Source: Bacteroidota bacterium
GTDB taxonomy: Bacteria > Bacteroidota > Bacteroidia > Chitinophagales > Chitinophagaceae
Direction: 5' to 3'
DNA: 64,000 bases
NCBI GenBank assembly: GCA_947460595.1
Contig: CANHGS010000011.1
Coordinates: forward strand, 47,940 to 111,939
The notes under the pieces were generated by a model. The model made no database searches. It had not been told where the DNA came from and saw only the letters and a program-made list of their open reading frames with translations. This document shows, piece by piece, positions 9,349-17,752 of this stretch (position 1 is the first letter of the stretch; each line of letters starts with the position of its first letter). A program made the translations under genes and the position numbers.

Positions 9349-11436
9349 ATGTCTGTCATTCAAAGTATTCGTGACAAAGGAGCTTGGGTTATTTTTGGCA
9401 TCATCGCCCTAGCTTTAATTGCATTTATCCTGCAGGATGGTGTTGGACGTGGCCGCTCAGCCAATAACAATACCGATATGGGAAAAGTGAATGGTGTTAA
9501 AATTGAACGCCTAGCATTTGAAGAAAAACTAGCCATGCAAGAACGTATGTATGGTGCGCAAGGTGCTCAAAGAGAACAATTGATTGGTTCTGTTTGGAAT
9601 CAAGAAGTGGAAAGGATTGTTTTGCAACAAGAATACGAGAAGCTAGGTCTTCAAGTAACTTCTAAAGAACTAACAGATATTCTTTTTGGTGATAACTCTC
9701 CATTAAAGAATGAGTTCACTGATCCCGCTACTGGTGTTTTTAAAGTAGCTGAAGCAAAACAAGCTTTTGCTCAAATTAAAAAGAGTAAGAATGCAGAGCA
9801 GGTGAATATGATTAACTCAGCGTATATAGAGCCAACTATTGAACAAGCCTTGCGTACTAAATACCAAGCTTTGTTACAACAGTCTGCCTATGTACCAAAA
9901 TGGATGGTTGAAAAGCAAATGGCTGATAATAATGCTATTGCTAATATATCTTATGCTTTTGCGCCCTATAATAGCATTGCAGATAGTACTGTAAAAGTGA
10001 CTGATGATGAAATTGCTGCTTATGTTTCAAAACATGCATCAGAATTTAAGAAGGAAGAAGAAACCAGGGGTATTGCATATGTAAGTTTTAACGCAGCAGC
10101 TTCATCCGTAGATTCTACAACTGTATTAAATCAACTTTTATCTTATCGCAGTGAATTTGCCACTACTTCAGATACCAAAGGGTTCATAAATAAGGTTGGA
10201 TCTGATCTACCTTTTTATGATAGCTATTTTGGTAAAAGCAAATTGCAAATGGCTATGAAAGATAGCTTGACAAGTTTGGCAGTAGGTAATATTTACGGAC
10301 CTTATTTGGATGGCGGTTCTTATGTGATGGCTAAAATGGTAAGTACTAAAAACTGGCCGGATAGTGTAACTGTAAGACATATTTTAATTGGTACTGCTAA
10401 TCCACAAACTGGTCAACAAATTAAACCAGATAGCGTTGGAAAGAAACAAGCTGATAGTATTGCTGCAGCAATAAAAGGCGGGGCCGATTTTGCCGCACTT
10501 TGTATGATGTACTCTGATGACGCCGGAAGTAAAGACAAGGGTGGTGTTTATCCATATTTTGAACAAGGAAAAATGGTGATGGCATTCAACGATTATGCAT
10601 TCAACAATCCTGTAGGATCTAAATCTGTTGTAAAAACCGAATTTGGTTACCACTATATTGAAATCTTAGGGCAGAAAAACTTTGGACCAGCCTATAAGAT
10701 TGGTTACTTGGCTAAACCAATTGTACCCAGTAATGAAACGGTAAGTGCCGCAAATACAGCAGCCGCACAATTTGCTTCTACTAGCAAAAACAAAAGAGCG
10801 TTTGATGAGAATGCTCTGAAATCAAATCTGCAATTAATGACTGCTGCTGAAATTAAAGCAAACGATAATCAAATTGTTGGTATTGGTGCAAGCCGCACAA
10901 TGGTACGTTGGGCTTATGACAATTCAGTAGGAACGGTTTCTGAACCAACTGAAATTGGAGATAGATACGTAGTAGCTATTTTAACTTCTGTGAATAAGGC
11001 GGGTACCATGTCTGCTACTGAAGCAAGACCGTTGGTTGAAGCTTTAGTAAGAAGCACAAAGAAAGCCAAGATGATTATTGATACTAAGTTTAAAGGAACC
11101 ACTTTGGAAGCCTTAGCCGGATCGGTTGGAACCGCCGTACAAAGAGCCGATAGTATTAGTTTTAGTACGCCGTTTATTCCAAATCTAGGAAGTGAACCAA
11201 AAGTTATTGGTGCAGCATTTAATAAAGCTTTACAAGGTAAAATAAGCGAACCCATTGCTGGAACCAGCGGCGTGTTTGCTGTAAGGGTAGAAAACAATAG
11301 CGCTAAACCAGCTACTGCGGATGCAGCAGCCCTAAAGCAAAACCTGATTCAAGCTGCACGTATGGCCGCTTATCGTGGAGCCGATGCCCTGCGTAAATCA
11401 GCTACTATTGAAGACAACCGCTCTAAGTTCTATTAA
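9349..11436 (+). CDS. Peptidylprolyl isomerase with SurA-type N-terminal domain (PpiD-like periplasmic foldase)
   Basis: A 695-residue membrane-anchored foldase. A single transmembrane segment at about residues 11-30 (GAWVIFGIIALALIAFIL) follows a short cytoplasmic start, so the bulk faces the periplasm. Residues about 35-190 form the SurA-like chaperone domain, and a parvulin domain covers about 340-445 (VRHILIGT ... GGADFAALCMMYSDD ... YPYFEQGKMVMAFNDYAF ... FGYHYIEI). A second, degenerate parvulin-like part may lie in 450-690. PpiD-type proteins help folding of newly exported proteins at the Sec translocon. The gene is monocistronic, with a promoter element at 9312 and a strong terminator at 11457. 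Confidence 0.85.
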   Translation: MSVIQSIRDKGAWVIFGIIALALIAFILQDGVGRGRSANNNTDMGKVNGVKIERLAFEEKLAMQERMYGAQGAQREQLIGSVWNQEVERIVLQQEYEKLGLQVTSKELTDILFGDNSPLKNEFTDPATGVFKVAEAKQAFAQIKKSKNAEQVNMINSAYIEPTIEQALRTKYQALLQQSAYVPKWMVEKQMADNNAIANISYAFAPYNSIADSTVKVTDDEIAAYVSKHASEFKKEEETRGIAYVSFNAAASSVDSTTVLNQLLSYRSEFATTSDTKGFINKVGSDLPFYDSYFGKSKLQMAMKDSLTSLAVGNIYGPYLDGGSYVMAKMVSTKNWPDSVTVRHILIGTANPQTGQQIKPDSVGKKQADSIAAAIKGGADFAALCMMYSDDAGSKDKGGVYPYFEQGKMVMAFNDYAFNNPVGSKSVVKTEFGYHYIEILGQKNFGPAYKIGYLAKPIVPSNETVSAANTAAAQFASTSKNKRAFDENALKSNLQLMTAAEIKANDNQIVGIGASRTMVRWAYDNSVGTVSEPTEIGDRYVVAILTSVNKAGTMSATEARPLVEALVRSTKKAKMIIDTKFKGTTLEALAGSVGTAVQRADSISFSTPFIPNLGSEPKVIGAAFNKALQGKISEPIAGTSGVFAVRVENNSAKPATADAAALKQNLIQAARMAAYRGADALRKSATIEDNRSKFY

Positions 11437-11456
11437 TAGATTAATTATATTTTATG

Positions 11457-11480
11457 AAGCCCGGGCCTTGGTCCGGGCTT
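11457..11480 (+). terminator. Rho-independent terminator of PpiD-like gene
   Basis: AAGCCCGG (11457-11464) pairs with CCGGGCTT (11473-11480) over an 8-base loop and is followed by TTGTTTT. It begins 20 bases after the stop codon of the foldase gene. Confidence 0.8.
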
Positions 11481-11545
11481 TTGTTTTACTGATAACGAAA
11501 GTTTTGTTTGAAACGATTGCCTAATTTTACCCAATTAATTATACC

Positions 11546-12073
11546 ATGGCAGCAGATTTATTTGTCAATAAGGTTCAAGAAAGCGGATTAATTACCCTTG
11601 ATCTAGAACAGTTTTACCCAAAATCACCGATTCAGGTTTTTGACCTAAAGGGTTATTTGTTTATGGAACTGATTTTAAAAGAAAAGGATTTTAGGGCGGC
11701 TTTGCAAACAACGGATTGGACCATCTACCAAGGGGCCGCCGTTGCCATTACCTGTTCCGCAGATGCTATTATACCTATGTGGGCTTATATGCTCATTGCT
11801 AGTTATCTACAACCAGTAGCAGCAGAAATTGTATTTGGAACAGAGAAAGAGTTGATTAATAATTTAATGCTTAAAAGCCTGGAGCAATTTAATGCTGCTG
11901 AATACGCAGATAAGCGTGTTGTAGTAAAAGGTTGTGGCGATACTCCCATTCCAGAAACAGCTTATGTAAGTATTACCAACAAGCTAAGACCTTTTGTAAA
12001 AAGCATTATGTACGGAGAACCCTGCAGCACCGTACCCATTTTTAAAAAGCCCAATCCAGCTAAAGCAGAATAA
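11546..12073 (+). CDS. DUF2480 family protein
   Basis: A 175-residue soluble protein matching the DUF2480 family found across Bacteroidota: the FVNKVQESGLITLDLEQFYP opening, the central WTIYQGAAVAITCSADAIIPMWAYML segment at about 52-77, and the KGCGDTPIPETAYVSITNKL block at about 130-149 followed by the MYGEPCSTVP(I/L) tail. The biochemical function is unknown. It contains no signal peptide or membrane segment. It stands alone on the plus strand and converges with the hydroxylase gene at 12154. Confidence 0.85.
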   Translation: MAADLFVNKVQESGLITLDLEQFYPKSPIQVFDLKGYLFMELILKEKDFRAALQTTDWTIYQGAAVAITCSADAIIPMWAYMLIASYLQPVAAEIVFGTEKELINNLMLKSLEQFNAAEYADKRVVVKGCGDTPIPETAYVSITNKLRPFVKSIMYGEPCSTVPIFKKPNPAKAE

Positions 12074-12153
12074 GTAGTTGGTTCCTAGAACCGCTCTCTC
12101 AATGGCAATTCAAACAGTTGATTTTATCTGCTTGCTTACAGTGCTTTTCTGTA

Positions 12154-12924
12154 TTATACCGTTGTTTTTTCTCTAGTAGTTACTTCTTCAAAACGTTGAT
12201 CATAGTCTTCTCTGATGGTTCCAAACACACGGTCCCAAACCAAAAGGTATAAACCATAGTTCCCTTTAAAATATTGGTGGTGTTGGTTATGGCTGGTAGA
12301 CGTGTTAACCCACCTGCCTATGCTAGACTTTGCAAAAGACCTAGGATATAACTCATAACCCAAGTGACCATAGATATTATACACAATGGAGAATAAGAAG
12401 AACAAAGCCAAGTGGGTAATATGAATGGGCAATGTAAAATAGAAAATGAAAACAATCCCTTGTTCAACTACAGCTTCTAAGGGATGAAAAGCATAAGCTG
12501 CCCAGGGCGATGGATTGGTTGATTGATGGTGCACTAAATGAAACCATTTAAATAAAGCAGGGTGGTGCATGGCTCGATGCGTAAAATAAAAGTAGGTATC
12601 GTGCATAAAAAATAAAACAGGGAAAACAGCAAAATAGTAGACCCAACCACGGTCTGCAATTTCTAGATACCTTGTAGTGTAAGGCGCTACAGCAGGATGA
12701 TGTAGGATATAAACAAATAAACCAAAAATCATAATCGTTGTACTTGAGTAAAAGATCTCCCTAATAAAATCTTTGGTCTTAGCGTCTTTGGTTTGTAGTT
12801 TTTTATAGGCCCAAGATTTTTTGAGCAACACATAAAATAGAAAGAATATTAAACCGGCAACCATATAATACCTGCTGCCAATTTTATAAATGATGTTCCA
12901 ATATAAATCCCAATTTATCTGCAT
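12154..12924 (-). CDS. Sterol desaturase / fatty acid hydroxylase family protein
   Basis: A 256-residue integral membrane di-iron enzyme. The eight-histidine signature of the family is visible: HDTYFYFTHR near residue 103, HHPALFKWFHLVHH near 115-128, and HNQHHQYF near 214. These sit between hydrophobic segments at about 17-33, 55-72, 84-100 and 157-182. The enzymes insert hydroxyl or double bonds into lipids using O2; possible products include hydroxylated fatty acids, sterol-like lipids or carotenoids. Its stop-start neighbour is the SnoaL-like gene at 12928, only 3 bases away, suggesting co-expression. Confidence 0.85.
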   Translation of the reverse strand: MQINWDLYWNIIYKIGSRYYMVAGLIFFLFYVLLKKSWAYKKLQTKDAKTKDFIREIFYSSTTIMIFGLFVYILHHPAVAPYTTRYLEIADRGWVYYFAVFPVLFFMHDTYFYFTHRAMHHPALFKWFHLVHHQSTNPSPWAAYAFHPLEAVVEQGIVFIFYFTLPIHITHLALFFLFSIVYNIYGHLGYELYPRSFAKSSIGRWVNTSTSHNQHHQYFKGNYGLYLLVWDRVFGTIREDYDQRFEEVTTREKTTV

Positions 12925-12927
12925 AGT

Positions 12928-13401
12928 TTATTTGTTTTTATCAATATATTCAACCAACGTTTTTCTTGCTTTTTTTTGAATCCTGCCTTGCATAAAATTA
13001 CTCCAACCGAATAAGAAACCGTTCAATCCCAGTGCCATTCTGGTCCATTTGTAAAAATCAAATGCATCCGTGTGTTCAACAATTAAACCATCTTTCAACC
13101 TAAGATGTGCTCTAATTTTATTGTTTACCCTTCTACCATTTTTACCAAACTGGTATTGTGCACACCAATCACAGGTTGCGTACTCATCATCTAACAATTG
13201 AATGTTCCCAAATGTTAAAGAAAGTTTTTTGGCCTTTTTACAATGCATTTCCCACATGGCTCTTGCGTGTTCTGCGTCAATCAAACCAAAGGCCGGATCA
13301 TTAAAAACTGTATCATCTGCATAACAGGATTGCATAGTAGTATAGTCCTTGTTCTGAAAAGCGGTATAGAATTTATGTATGGTTGCTTCGTTTTGATTCA
13401 T
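12928..13401 (-). CDS. Nuclear transport factor 2 / SnoaL-like family protein
   Basis: A 157-residue protein with the NTF2-like cone fold pattern: an N-terminal helix ATIHKFYTAFQNKDYTTMQSCY, the strand VFNDPAFG, then a run of strands through DYEYATCDWCAQYQFG-like residues at about 65-120 (ATCDWCAQYQFGKNGRRVNNK) ending in IVEHTDAFDFYKWTRMALG. Members are small-molecule isomerases/cyclases or regulatory binding domains, and no catalytic residues can be assigned. It is the upstream gene of a two-gene unit with the hydroxylase at 12154. Confidence 0.75.
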   Translation of the reverse strand: MNQNEATIHKFYTAFQNKDYTTMQSCYADDTVFNDPAFGLIDAEHARAMWEMHCKKAKKLSLTFGNIQLLDDEYATCDWCAQYQFGKNGRRVNNKIRAHLRLKDGLIVEHTDAFDFYKWTRMALGLNGFLFGWSNFMQGRIQKKARKTLVEYIDKNK

Positions 13402-13468
13402 GTAAACATTTTTGATTTTTTACTTCTACTTCTACTTTTTTTCTACTTCTACTAATTTTAATTTATTA

Positions 13469-16306
13469 TTAGTGTGCCAATAACCAGTTTTCGCCAACAC
13501 CCATTTCTGCTTCCACCGGAACCCCGTTAGGAAGCGTTAATGCAGCGCGCATATTGTCAAGGATTATGGGTTTTAGTCTGTCCATTTCTTCTGGAAGCGC
13601 ATCAAAGATTAATTCATCGTGTACTTGCAAAATCATCTTTGACTTTAGACCCGCTTCTTTAATGGCTTTATGAATCCGAATCATGGCCAGTTTAATCATA
13701 TCTGCTGCCGTTCCCTGGATAGGAGAATTTACAGCGTTTCTTTCTGCAAATCCACGCACGGTAAAATTAGCAGAACCAATATCTTTTAGCCAACGCTTTC
13801 TACCCATCAGGGTTTCTACATAACCGTTCTCTTGCGCAAAATGAATGGTATTATCCATATAGGCAGTAATGCCCGAGAACTCTTTTTTATAGTTGTCAAT
13901 GATCTCTTTGGCTTCTGCTCTAGGAATCCCCAGGTTCTCTGCTAAACCAAAGGCGCCCTGACCATAGATAATCCCAAAGTTGACACTCTTGGCTTTATAT
14001 CGTTGTTCTTTGGTAACATCCGATTCTTCAATCCCATAGACTTTTGCTGCAGTAGCAGTGTGAATGTCTTTACCTTGTTTAAAGGCCTCACACATATTTG
14101 GGTCACCACTCATGGCGGCCACAATTCTCAATTCAATCTGAGAATAATCCGCACTGACTAATACATGATTAGCATCTCTTGGAATAAATGCTTTTCTAAT
14201 TTCTTTACCCCTATCGCTTCTAACTGGTATGTTTTGTAGGTTGGGATTATTGCTACTCAATCTTCCTGTTACAGCAACCGCTTGCGCATAAGATGTATGT
14301 ACCCTTCCCGTTTTACTATTAATGATTTCTGGTAATGCGTCTACATAAGTACTCTTGAGTTTTGTCAATTCTCTAAATCCCAAAATGTCTGCCACAATAG
14401 GATTGTTATTAGAGAGTTTTTGCAATACGTCTTCACCAGTAGCGTATTGACCAGTTTTTGTTTTCTTAGCCTTAGGGTCAATCTTTAATTTATCAAACAA
14501 GACTTCTCCCAATTGCTTGGGCGATGCTAGATTGAATCTTACACCCGCTTGTGCATAAACAGATTCTTCAAAAGTTTTTGCGTCTTTTTCTAATTCTTTG
14601 CTATAAGCGTTTAGAAAATCAACATCCACTTTTACGCCTTCAAATTCCATATCGGTTAGTACACGTACCAGGGGGTTTTCTACTTCATCAAAAACGCGTT
14701 GTACTTTTTTCTCTTCCAGCATGGGTTCAAAAACGCGCTTTAATTGTAGGGTAATGTCTGCGTCTTCCGCCGCGTATTCTTTTACTTTTTCTGGATCCAC
14801 ATCCCGCATATTCCCTTGATTTTTTCCCTTCTTACCAATTAGTTCATCAATATGTACGGGTTCGTATCCAAGGTATTGTGCGCTCAGCAAATCCATACTA
14901 CGCCTACCTTCTGGCTCAATGAGGTAATGCGCCAACATGGTATCAAATAATTTACCCTTGGGTTCTACGCCATACCATTTTAATAAGAGCAAATCATATT
15001 TGAGGTTTTGTCCAATCCATGTAACATCCGTTTTGTTAAAGAGCGGATGAAATTGTTGTAGCATTTCTAATACCTCATCTCTATTATCCGAACATGGAAC
15101 ATAATAACCTTCACCCGCTTTAATACTAAAACTCATGCCTACTATTTCTGCTTCATTAGCGTCAATATTGGTAGTCTCTGTATCAAAACAAATTTCACGC
15201 TCAGGCATCAACCTTCTGATCAATGCTTCAATGGCATCTTTGCCCTGAATCAATTGATAGTCATGAGCCGTATTGTTGATATTTTTATCGGCTTGCATGC
15301 CAGTATTGCCTGCGTCTTCTTGTAAGGCCTCTCTAAATTCACTAGGTTTTTCTTTTTTCTCAGTTGTTGCAACAGGGTTACCAAACAAATCCATTTGACC
15401 CGCTTGTGGCACAGATTGAAAGGCATTAAAGCTATCACCCAAGATGCGTTTACCTAGTGTTTTAAATTCTAATTCAGTAAATACTTGTACCAACTCTTCA
15501 TTGTTCCATTCTTTTAGTCTAAAATTTTCTTCATGAAATTCTACGGGTACATTGGTAATAATGGTAGCCAGTTTTTTACTCATGATGGCCATTTCAGCAC
15601 CTTTTCTCACTTTCTCGCCCAATGCTCCTTTTAGCTGATCGGCATTAGCCAATACATTTTCTAGGGTATCATATTCCTTTAATAATTTGGCTGCCGTTTT
15701 TTCTCCTACGCCTGGTATACCTGGAATATTATCTACTGCATCTCCCATCATCCCCAACATATCAATCACCTGTTCTACTCTTTGAATATCCCATCTGGCA
15801 CAGATTTTAGCAGCCGTTAAAATCTCATGGGGATTGCCCATAAAAGGCGGTTTATAGATAAAGACATTGGGATGAATTAATAACTGGCCATAGTCTTTAT
15901 CTGGTGTAACCATATAGACTTCATATCCCGCATCAGCGGCAGCCCATGCAAGGGTTCCAATCACGTCATCTGCTTCGTATCCATCCATTTCTACAACGGG
16001 AATATTAAAACCACGTATTATTCTTTTTATATCAGGAATAGACAACAATAGATCTTCTGGTGTTTCTTGGCGGTTGGCTTTATAGTCTGCAAAATCAGTA
16101 TGACGTTCTGTGGGAGCTTTGGTATCAAAACATACGGCTAAGTGGGTTGGCTTCTCTTTGTTGATCAAATCAAAGAGGGTGCTGGTAAACCCAAATTGGG
16201 CGTTGGTATTATGACCCTTTGACGTAATTCTAGGGTTCCTAATCAATGCATAGTAAGCACGAAAGATTAACGCAAACGCGTCTAGCAGAAAAAGTTTTTT
16301 AGACAT
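13469..16306 (-). CDS. polA: DNA polymerase I
   Basis: A 945-residue full-length DNA polymerase I, which removes RNA primers and fills gaps in replication and repair. Residues about 1-290 form the 5'-3' exonuclease (EADDVIGTLAW, TPDKDYGQLL, GDAVDNIPGIPGVGEKTA). About 345-530 is the 3'-5' proofreading domain, with ICFDTETTNID carrying the first metal ligands and YAAEDADITLQL the last, so proofreading appears intact. The polymerase domain has motif A DYSQIELRIVAAMSGD, motif B with RYKAKSVNFGIIYGQG, and motif C VHDELIFD. The stretch at about 300-345 is a variable linker. It is monocistronic. Confidence 0.97.
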   Translation of the reverse strand: MSKKLFLLDAFALIFRAYYALIRNPRITSKGHNTNAQFGFTSTLFDLINKEKPTHLAVCFDTKAPTERHTDFADYKANRQETPEDLLLSIPDIKRIIRGFNIPVVEMDGYEADDVIGTLAWAAADAGYEVYMVTPDKDYGQLLIHPNVFIYKPPFMGNPHEILTAAKICARWDIQRVEQVIDMLGMMGDAVDNIPGIPGVGEKTAAKLLKEYDTLENVLANADQLKGALGEKVRKGAEMAIMSKKLATIITNVPVEFHEENFRLKEWNNEELVQVFTELEFKTLGKRILGDSFNAFQSVPQAGQMDLFGNPVATTEKKEKPSEFREALQEDAGNTGMQADKNINNTAHDYQLIQGKDAIEALIRRLMPEREICFDTETTNIDANEAEIVGMSFSIKAGEGYYVPCSDNRDEVLEMLQQFHPLFNKTDVTWIGQNLKYDLLLLKWYGVEPKGKLFDTMLAHYLIEPEGRRSMDLLSAQYLGYEPVHIDELIGKKGKNQGNMRDVDPEKVKEYAAEDADITLQLKRVFEPMLEEKKVQRVFDEVENPLVRVLTDMEFEGVKVDVDFLNAYSKELEKDAKTFEESVYAQAGVRFNLASPKQLGEVLFDKLKIDPKAKKTKTGQYATGEDVLQKLSNNNPIVADILGFRELTKLKSTYVDALPEIINSKTGRVHTSYAQAVAVTGRLSSNNPNLQNIPVRSDRGKEIRKAFIPRDANHVLVSADYSQIELRIVAAMSGDPNMCEAFKQGKDIHTATAAKVYGIEESDVTKEQRYKAKSVNFGIIYGQGAFGLAENLGIPRAEAKEIIDNYKKEFSGITAYMDNTIHFAQENGYVETLMGRKRWLKDIGSANFTVRGFAERNAVNSPIQGTAADMIKLAMIRIHKAIKEAGLKSKMILQVHDELIFDALPEEMDRLKPIILDNMRAALTLPNGVPVEAEMGVGENWLLAH

Positions 16307-16339
16307 TTGGCTAAGTTAGAGAATTTAGCAACCAAAATA

Positions 16340-16366
16340 AAAAACCCCACAAATTGTGGGGTTTTT
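16340..16366 (-). terminator. Rho-independent terminator downstream of the amidohydrolase genes
   Basis: AAAAACCCCAC-AAATT-GTGGGGTTTTT is a near-perfect hairpin flanked by A and T runs, so it can act in either direction. It lies 44 bases past the amidohydrolase stop at 16410 and 34 bases ahead of the polA start, insulating polA from the upstream operon. Confidence 0.85.
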
Positions 16367-16409
16367 CAAAAACCGGTCTCTGGGTTTGGGCCGTCTTATT
16401 CCTTTTTTA

Positions 16410-17741
16410 CTATTTAATGCCGTATTTACTTTTATACCTATCATAGAGCTGTGTTTGTTTATTTTCTAAGCTTACTTTTCTTCCCTGAATAAAAGCCATG
16501 ATAATAGTGCTGCTCTTCATGTCTAAGATATCTCCTTCACTTACTATGATATTGGCGTCTTTACCAACTTCTAATGAACCAGTTCTGTCATCAACACCCA
16601 GAATTTTGGCCGCATTTAAAGTAATGGCAGACAAAGCTTCTTCTTTGGTTAAACCATAAGTAGCTGCTGTGCCTGCATTGTAAGAAAGATTTCTATAACG
16701 GGTATTGGCTGAATTGTCATTTAAAGCAAATAAAACACCTGCTTTTTGTAAAGCTGCAGGAGTTTTAAATGGTTGGTCAATATCATCGTCTTCTGTAGCT
16801 GGAAGCGCGTGTTCCTCACCCAAAATTACCGCTATGTTATTGGCTTTTAAGAGATCAGCAATTTGATAGCTCTCACTTCCGCCAACAACTACCACGTCAA
16901 AGCCAAATTCTTTTACAAAGTCAACCGCAATCAACATTTGTTTTACTTGATCTCCATGAATAAAGAGCTTTTGTTTTTTATCAAACAAACCTTTTGTTGC
17001 CTCCAATTTCAAATTGGTACTGGTATGGCTGCTTTCTTGTAAGTATGCTTTTGCCTCACGGAAGAAGTTTTTAATTGCATCCACTCTGTCCAAAGCTTGT
17101 TTTGCTGGATCAACTGGAGCGCCGCCTAAACCTGGAAAACCTCCAGGGAAACCACCACCGCCTCTTCTTCCAAAGCGTTGGATAAAACTTGGCATGGTTA
17201 AGTGAATACCTGCATCCATTTTATAAGCCGCGTCTTCCCAGTTCCAAGCATCTAGTTGCACTACAGAAGATGAACCAGAGATAATACCACCCTCAGGTGC
17301 AACGCTGGTTAATAAAATACCGTTTCCTTTGAGTACATTGATTACTCTAGAATCGGTATTATAAGCCGTGATAGAACGTACATTGGTATTAAAGTCTCCA
17401 ATTTCTACATTGTCATTACTTGCTCTAACACCGGATCCAATTTCAGTTAGACCCAAATCAGAGTTTGGTAAGATTAAGCCGGGATATACGTGCTTGCCCC
17501 TAGCATCAAAGACTTTCACGTCATCTGCTGGTATGGCAATACCCGTTCCTACTTTTACAATTTTGCCATTGTTTACTTCAACTGTGGCGTTTTCCAATAC
17601 GGTTCCGTTACCTACGTGCACCGTTCCATTGGTAATATATAGTTTACCCTTGTATTCTTTTGCGGGGTAAACCGACTCCTGAGCCTGAGCGCTAGCGCAT
17701 AGTAGGAGTAAGCTTGATATGGTATAGAATAATCTTTTCAT
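16410..17741 (-). CDS. Periplasmic amidohydrolase-like protein lacking the HxH metal motif
   Basis: A 443-residue exported protein: signal peptide at residues 1-20, then the composite beta-sandwich/TIM-barrel layout of imidazolonepropionase-like amidohydrolases (GKHVYPGLILPNSDLGL near 82-98, and the ending AITLNAAKILGVDDRTGSLEVGKDANIIV near 378-406). The first metal motif HxH after the PG(L/F)I strand is replaced by NSD, and I do not see a complete set of other ligands, so hydrolase activity is doubtful. A Gly-rich insert (RRGGGGFPGGFPGLGG) lies at about 193-208. It follows the 1037-residue paralogue with an 11-base gap and is probably cotranscribed. Confidence 0.8.
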   Translation of the reverse strand: MKRLFYTISSLLLLCASAQAQESVYPAKEYKGKLYITNGTVHVGNGTVLENATVEVNNGKIVKVGTGIAIPADDVKVFDARGKHVYPGLILPNSDLGLTEIGSGVRASNDNVEIGDFNTNVRSITAYNTDSRVINVLKGNGILLTSVAPEGGIISGSSSVVQLDAWNWEDAAYKMDAGIHLTMPSFIQRFGRRGGGGFPGGFPGLGGAPVDPAKQALDRVDAIKNFFREAKAYLQESSHTSTNLKLEATKGLFDKKQKLFIHGDQVKQMLIAVDFVKEFGFDVVVVGGSESYQIADLLKANNIAVILGEEHALPATEDDDIDQPFKTPAALQKAGVLFALNDNSANTRYRNLSYNAGTAATYGLTKEEALSAITLNAAKILGVDDRTGSLEVGKDANIIVSEGDILDMKSSTIIMAFIQGRKVSLENKQTQLYDRYKSKYGIK

Positions 17742-17752
17742 GTTGGTAGTTT